Below are positions 6,620-8,230 of a DNA stretch of 8,230 nucleotides, piece after piece. Position 1 is the first letter of the stretch. Each line of letters starts with the position of its first letter. Origin of the DNA: an uncultured Lachnospiraceae bacterium (GTDB taxonomy: Bacteria; Bacillota; Clostridia; Lachnospirales; Lachnospiraceae); assembly GCA_910584785.1 (NCBI GenBank), contig CAJUDX010000096.1, positions 1 to 8,230 on the forward strand, given 5' to 3'. The translations under genes and the position numbers were made by a program. Under the pieces are notes generated by a model, which was given only the letters and a program-made list of their open reading frames with translations, was not told where the DNA came from and made no database searches.

Positions 6620-6698
6620 AAAAGGCATATAACATCTGCTGCCGCCTAAGCAGCCCGGCTTACACCCGGAGAAACGGGGCATCGCCTGTTCAGTTTGT
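6601..6698 (-). promoter_or_regulatory. NiCo (cobalt/nickel) riboswitch aptamer
   Basis: On the minus strand the leader matches the known NiCo aptamer pattern closely. P1 forms from AACTG (6695-6691) and CAGTT (6607-6603). AACAGG opens the four-way junction; P2 pairs ATGCCC (6682-6677) with GGGTGT (6667-6662); then comes the conserved AGCCGGGCTGC, with P3 GCTGC-TTAG-GCGGC; then GCAGCAGATG starts P4, closed by CATCTG and the conserved TGGGACAG. The conserved G-rich junction bases that bind Co2+/Ni2+ are all present, and P4 has a longer AT-rich loop than the structurally studied examples. It sits 64 bases before a CDF transporter, the classical context of this class, and runs into an alternative terminator. 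The match was recognised by eye, not by a covariance model search. Confidence 0.92.
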
Positions 6699-6754
6699 AC
6701 TGTTGAATTTGCATCCTGATAAAAAGGATGTAATGCAGTGCAAAGAATATTATC

Positions 6755-6767
6755 ACTATGTCATAGT
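6755..6767. promoter_or_regulatory. candidate repressor operator over the CDF -10 box
   Basis: On the minus strand ACTATG-A-CATAGT (6767-6755) is a perfect inverted repeat with six-base arms and one central base. It covers the end of the promoter spacer and the -10 box, the usual place for a repressor site. No matching regulator gene is in the window, and the motif is not one that can be assigned to a named regulator with confidence. Confidence 0.4.
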
Positions 6768-6783
6768 TTATGTGTGTTGTCAA
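6755..6783 (-). promoter_or_regulatory. promoter of the riboswitch-CDF transcript
   Basis: On the minus strand a perfect TTGACA (6783-6778) is followed after 17 bases by CATAGT (6760-6755), a 4/6 match to the -10 consensus; a better -10 match, GATAAT (6754-6749), sits six bases further but at a poor 23-base spacing. Transcription would begin near 6745-6750, about 50 bases ahead of the aptamer. A small hairpin, CATCCT/AGGATG (6730-6712), lies in that interval. Confidence 0.65.
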
Positions 6784-6827
6784 GGAAAAGTTCTTGGCAG
6801 TTTATAAGTTTTTAAAAGCGTTCATCG

Positions 6828-6998
6828 GACAGATGTGAAAAATAGAAACGATAAAAGGCCGGAAATGACCCTAAAGTATTGCAGTATATCATGGGTCATG
6901 CAAGCATATCTGTTACCATGGATATTTATATCCACTGGGATTTCTCACAGATCCGGAAGAAAATAGAAGCTGTGCAGGAAAAGACCATGATAGGATAA
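6828..6998 (+). pseudogene. decayed C-terminal remnant of a Tn916-type tyrosine recombinase (integrase)
   Basis: The frame from 6855 to the TAA at 6996-6998 encodes 47 residues starting KAGNDPKVLQYIMGHASIS and continuing VTMDIYIHWDFSQIRKKIE. This is the C-terminal catalytic end of phage/transposon integrases: the GH box, then T-M-D-I-Y with the nucleophilic tyrosine, then I-H. Just upstream in the same frame, aga-tgt-gaa (6831-6839) reads RCE, as expected after the HTFAT motif, but the preceding codons are scrambled and two stops (TAG 6843, TAA 6852) interrupt the frame. The N-terminal and core domains with the first catalytic Arg are missing, so it cannot be active. There is no start codon or ribosome binding site of its own. 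It marks a former integrative element between the CDF leader and groESL. Tn916-type assignment rests on the similarity of the QYIMGH...TMDxY pattern. Confidence 0.75.
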
Positions 6999-7056
6999 AG
7001 ACAGATTAGGCTGTTACCAAGTGAGATATATGGGTGGCAGTCAGTTTTTTGAAGAA

Positions 7057-7078
7057 AAGGTACAAAAAAGGTACAAAA
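7057..7078 (+). repeat. two tandem copies of AAGGTACAAAA
   Basis: AAGGTACAAAA at 7057-7067 is repeated exactly at 7068-7078, an 11-bp period close to one DNA helical turn. It lies 60 bases after the integrase remnant. Tandem direct repeats of this size near an integrase 3' end can be arm-type integrase binding sites, but that is inference. A 36-codon open frame (7030-7140) crosses the repeat; it has no ribosome binding site and no recognisable motif, so it is not called as a gene. The rest of 6999-7151 shows nothing else clear. Confidence 0.55.
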
Positions 7079-7151
7079 ATTGGAAATCTGAAAAAGAACA
7101 GGTAAAGGAAAGCTCACAATTATCAGGATTTTACAAATAATTTATAAAAAA

Positions 7152-7178
7152 TTAGCACTCGCCTATTGACAGTGCTAA
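7152..7178. promoter_or_regulatory. CIRCE operator (HrcA binding site)
   Basis: TTAGCACTC (7152-7160), nine bases, then CAGTGCTAA (7170-7178). This matches the CIRCE consensus of two nine-base arms with a nine-base spacer; only the first base of the right arm differs (C for G). CIRCE is bound by the heat-shock repressor HrcA, whose folding depends on GroEL. It overlaps the -35 box of the groESL promoter. Confidence 0.95.
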
Positions 7179-7194
7179 CAATTGGTGATATAAC
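7166..7194 (+). promoter_or_regulatory. sigma-A type promoter of groESL
   Basis: TTGACA at 7166-7171 and TATAAC at 7189-7194 with exactly 17 bases between; start expected near 7201. The -35 box lies inside the CIRCE spacer and right arm, so HrcA binding would directly exclude RNA polymerase. The leader before groES is about 60 bases. Confidence 0.85.
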
Positions 7195-7262
7195 TTATCA
7201 TGTAGTAAATGAAAGGCATGAAAAAGCAGAATGAAAAAAGATTAAATACAGGAGGAATGAAC

Positions 7263-7547
7263 ATGAAGTTAGTACCTTTATTTGACAAAGTTGTGTTAAA
7301 GCAGTTAATTGCAGAAGAAACCACAAAATCGGGCATTGTTTTACCAGGTCAGGCAAAGGAGAAACCGCAGCAGGCAGAGGTTATCGCCGTAGGTCCTGGC
7401 GGCGTGGTTGACGGCAAGGAAATCACGATGCAGGTAAAGGAAGGCGATAAGGTTATCTATTCCAAGTACGCCGGAACCGATGTAGAGGTTGACGAGGAGA
7501 AGTACGTTATCGTTAAGCAGAGCGATATTTTGGCAGTGATTGCTTAG
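7263..7547 (+). CDS. groES: co-chaperonin GroES (Hsp10)
   Basis: A 94-residue cytoplasmic protein of normal length that forms the heptameric lid of GroEL. KLVPLFDKVVLK at residues 2-13 is the conserved first strand; EETTKSGIVLPGQAKEKP (about 17-34) is the mobile loop with the GIVLP contact segment that docks on GroEL; EVIAVGPGG, VKEGDKVIYSKYAGTDV and the closing VKQSDILAVIA follow in family order. ATG 7263 was chosen because AGGAGG at 7250-7255 is seven bases upstream and family proteins begin here; in-frame ATGs at 7209 and 7257 are either without a ribosome binding site or too close to it. It is the first gene of the CIRCE-controlled groESL operon. The spacer to groEL is 139 bases, longer than usual. 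Confidence 0.97.
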   Translation: MKLVPLFDKVVLKQLIAEETTKSGIVLPGQAKEKPQQAEVIAVGPGGVVDGKEITMQVKEGDKVIYSKYAGTDVEVDEEKYVIVKQSDILAVIA

Positions 7548-7624
7548 ACATTTGGATAAAAGAGGAAATAAAAGAAATAAAAAGAGCTTTGCGTAAAAAA
7601 TATTAAGTGGATACAGTGAATTTG

Positions 7625-7655
7625 ATGATAAATGTTTATTGTAAACGTTTATCGT
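7625..7655 (+). other. AT-rich hairpin in the groES-groEL spacer
   Basis: GATAAATGTTTA (7627-7638) pairs with TAAACGTTTATC (7642-7653) over 12 bases with one G-U pair, extended by two outer pairs (7625-7626 with 7654-7655, one G-U), and a three-base loop. No U run follows, so it is not a terminator of the standard kind; an mRNA processing or stability element is more likely. As DNA, TGTAAACGTTTATC (7640-7653) also resembles a catabolite-response (cre) half-palindrome, matching most but not all consensus positions. Ribosome binding site of groEL (7672-7676) lies 17 bases beyond. Confidence 0.5.
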
Positions 7656-7686
7656 GAATGTTAAAAAATCTGGAGGTTGATGAATC

Positions 7687-8230
7687 ATGGCAAAAGAAAT
7701 TAAATATGGCGTTGATGCCAGAAAAGCATTAGAAAGCGGCGTAAACCAGTTAGCAAATACCGTAAGAGTAACTTTAGGACCGAAAGGGCGCAACGTTGTT
7801 TTGGATAAGTCCTTTGGTGCTCCGCTGATTACTAACGATGGTGTTACCATTGCTAAGGAAATCGAGTTAGAGGATGCTTTTGAAAATATGGGCGCACAGC
7901 TGGTTAAGGAAGTGGCTACCAAGACCAACGACGTAGCTGGTGACGGAACCACCACCGCAACTGTTCTGGCCCAGGCGATGATTAATGAAGGAATGAAGAA
8001 TCTGGCTGCCGGTGCAAACCCAATCGTTCTGAGAAAGGGTATGAAGAAGGCAACTGAGGCTGCTGTGGAGTGCATTAAGGAAATGTCCAAGCCAATCGAG
8101 GGCAAGGCACAGATTGCAAGAGTAGCAGCAATTTCCGCTTCCGACGATGCTGTAGGCGAGATGGTAGCCGATGCGATGGAGAAGGTTTCCAAGGACGGCG
8201 TTATCACCATCGAAGAGTCCAAGACCATGA
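7687..8230 (+). CDS. groEL: chaperonin GroEL (Hsp60), N-terminal part, cut by window end
   Basis: The first 181 codons of the 60-kDa ATP-dependent chaperonin that forms the double heptameric ring. The visible part holds the equatorial domain and the start of the intermediate and apical region. VTLGPKGRNVVLDK at residues 28-41 and TNDGVTIAKEIELED at 49-63 contribute to the nucleotide pocket (Asp51 corresponds to E. coli Asp52), and AGDGTTTATVLA at 84-95 is the ATP/Mg-binding loop, with Asp86 equivalent to E. coli Asp87. RVAAISASDD and DGVITIEES near the end are typical of functional bacterial GroEL, without signs of divergence. GGAGG at 7672-7676 lies ten bases before the ATG, a rather long spacing. 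It is the second gene of the HrcA-controlled operon; the remaining two thirds lie outside the window. Confidence 0.97.
   Translation, partial: MAKEIKYGVDARKALESGVNQLANTVRVTLGPKGRNVVLDKSFGAPLITNDGVTIAKEIELEDAFENMGAQLVKEVATKTNDVAGDGTTTATVLAQAMINEGMKNLAAGANPIVLRKGMKKATEAAVECIKEMSKPIEGKAQIARVAAISASDDAVGEMVADAMEKVSKDGVITIEESKTM

Noticed and set aside
7057..7078. Start of a CRISPR array
   Set aside because: Only two abutting 11-base copies, with no spacers and no cas genes.
7130..7148. TTTACA and TATAAA as an upstream groESL promoter
   Set aside because: The two boxes are only seven bases apart; the TTGACA/TATAAC pair inside and after CIRCE fits far better.
7341..8228. 295-residue open frame on the minus strand
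   Set aside because: It lies antisense to groES and groEL, whose proteins are fully conserved, and has no ribosome binding site or recognisable motif.

Overview
The window looks like a chromosomal segment of a low-to-mid GC Clostridia member, most likely Lachnospiraceae. The grounds are Gram-positive style AGGAGG ribosome binding sites, the pyrF-pyrK-pyrD gene order with the NAD-dependent (class 1B) dihydroorotate dehydrogenase pair, a HrcA/CIRCE-controlled groESL operon, a nickel/cobalt riboswitch ahead of a cation diffusion facilitator, and a Tn916-type integrase remnant. Nothing outside the sequence was searched, so the family name is an inference.

Layout. (1) 1-737, plus strand: the 3' end of a probable glycosyltransferase overlapping a small HAD phosphatase, a pair typical of surface-polysaccharide loci, closed by an intrinsic terminator (794-841). 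(2) 853-2547, minus strand: a stand-alone oligopeptide-binding protein of the OppA/DppA type with no permease or ATPase genes beside it and no proper lipobox. (3) 2592-2682: two divergent sigma-A type promoters back to back, one for the binding protein and one for the pyrimidine genes. (4) 2732-5435, plus strand: a possible 29-codon leader ORF, then pyrF, pyrK and pyrD, tightly spaced or overlapping; pyrE is not present downstream. (5) 5491-5596: a long imperfect palindrome of about 100 bases between the convergent pyrD and CDF genes. (6) 5610-6783, minus strand: a CDF metal exporter under a complete NiCo riboswitch with its overlapping intrinsic terminator, and a promoter whose -10 box lies in a perfect palindrome. 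(7) 6828-7140: decayed 3' end of a tyrosine recombinase gene and an 11-bp tandem repeat. (8) 7152-8230, plus strand: CIRCE operator, promoter, groES and the first third of groEL, separated by an unusually long spacer with an AT-rich hairpin.

How the genes work together. PyrK and PyrD form the NAD+-linked dihydroorotate dehydrogenase (step 4 of UMP synthesis) and PyrF performs the last step; the missing step 5 (PyrE) must be encoded elsewhere. The CDF protein is expected to export Co2+/Ni2+ when the riboswitch senses these ions. GroES/GroEL form the heat-shock chaperonin repressed by HrcA.

No wholly new multi-gene system is visible. The observations most worth following are the long palindrome at 5491-5596, the leader ORF translationally overlapping pyrF, the palindrome on the riboswitch promoter, the integrase scar next to groESL, and the hairpin in the groES-groEL spacer.
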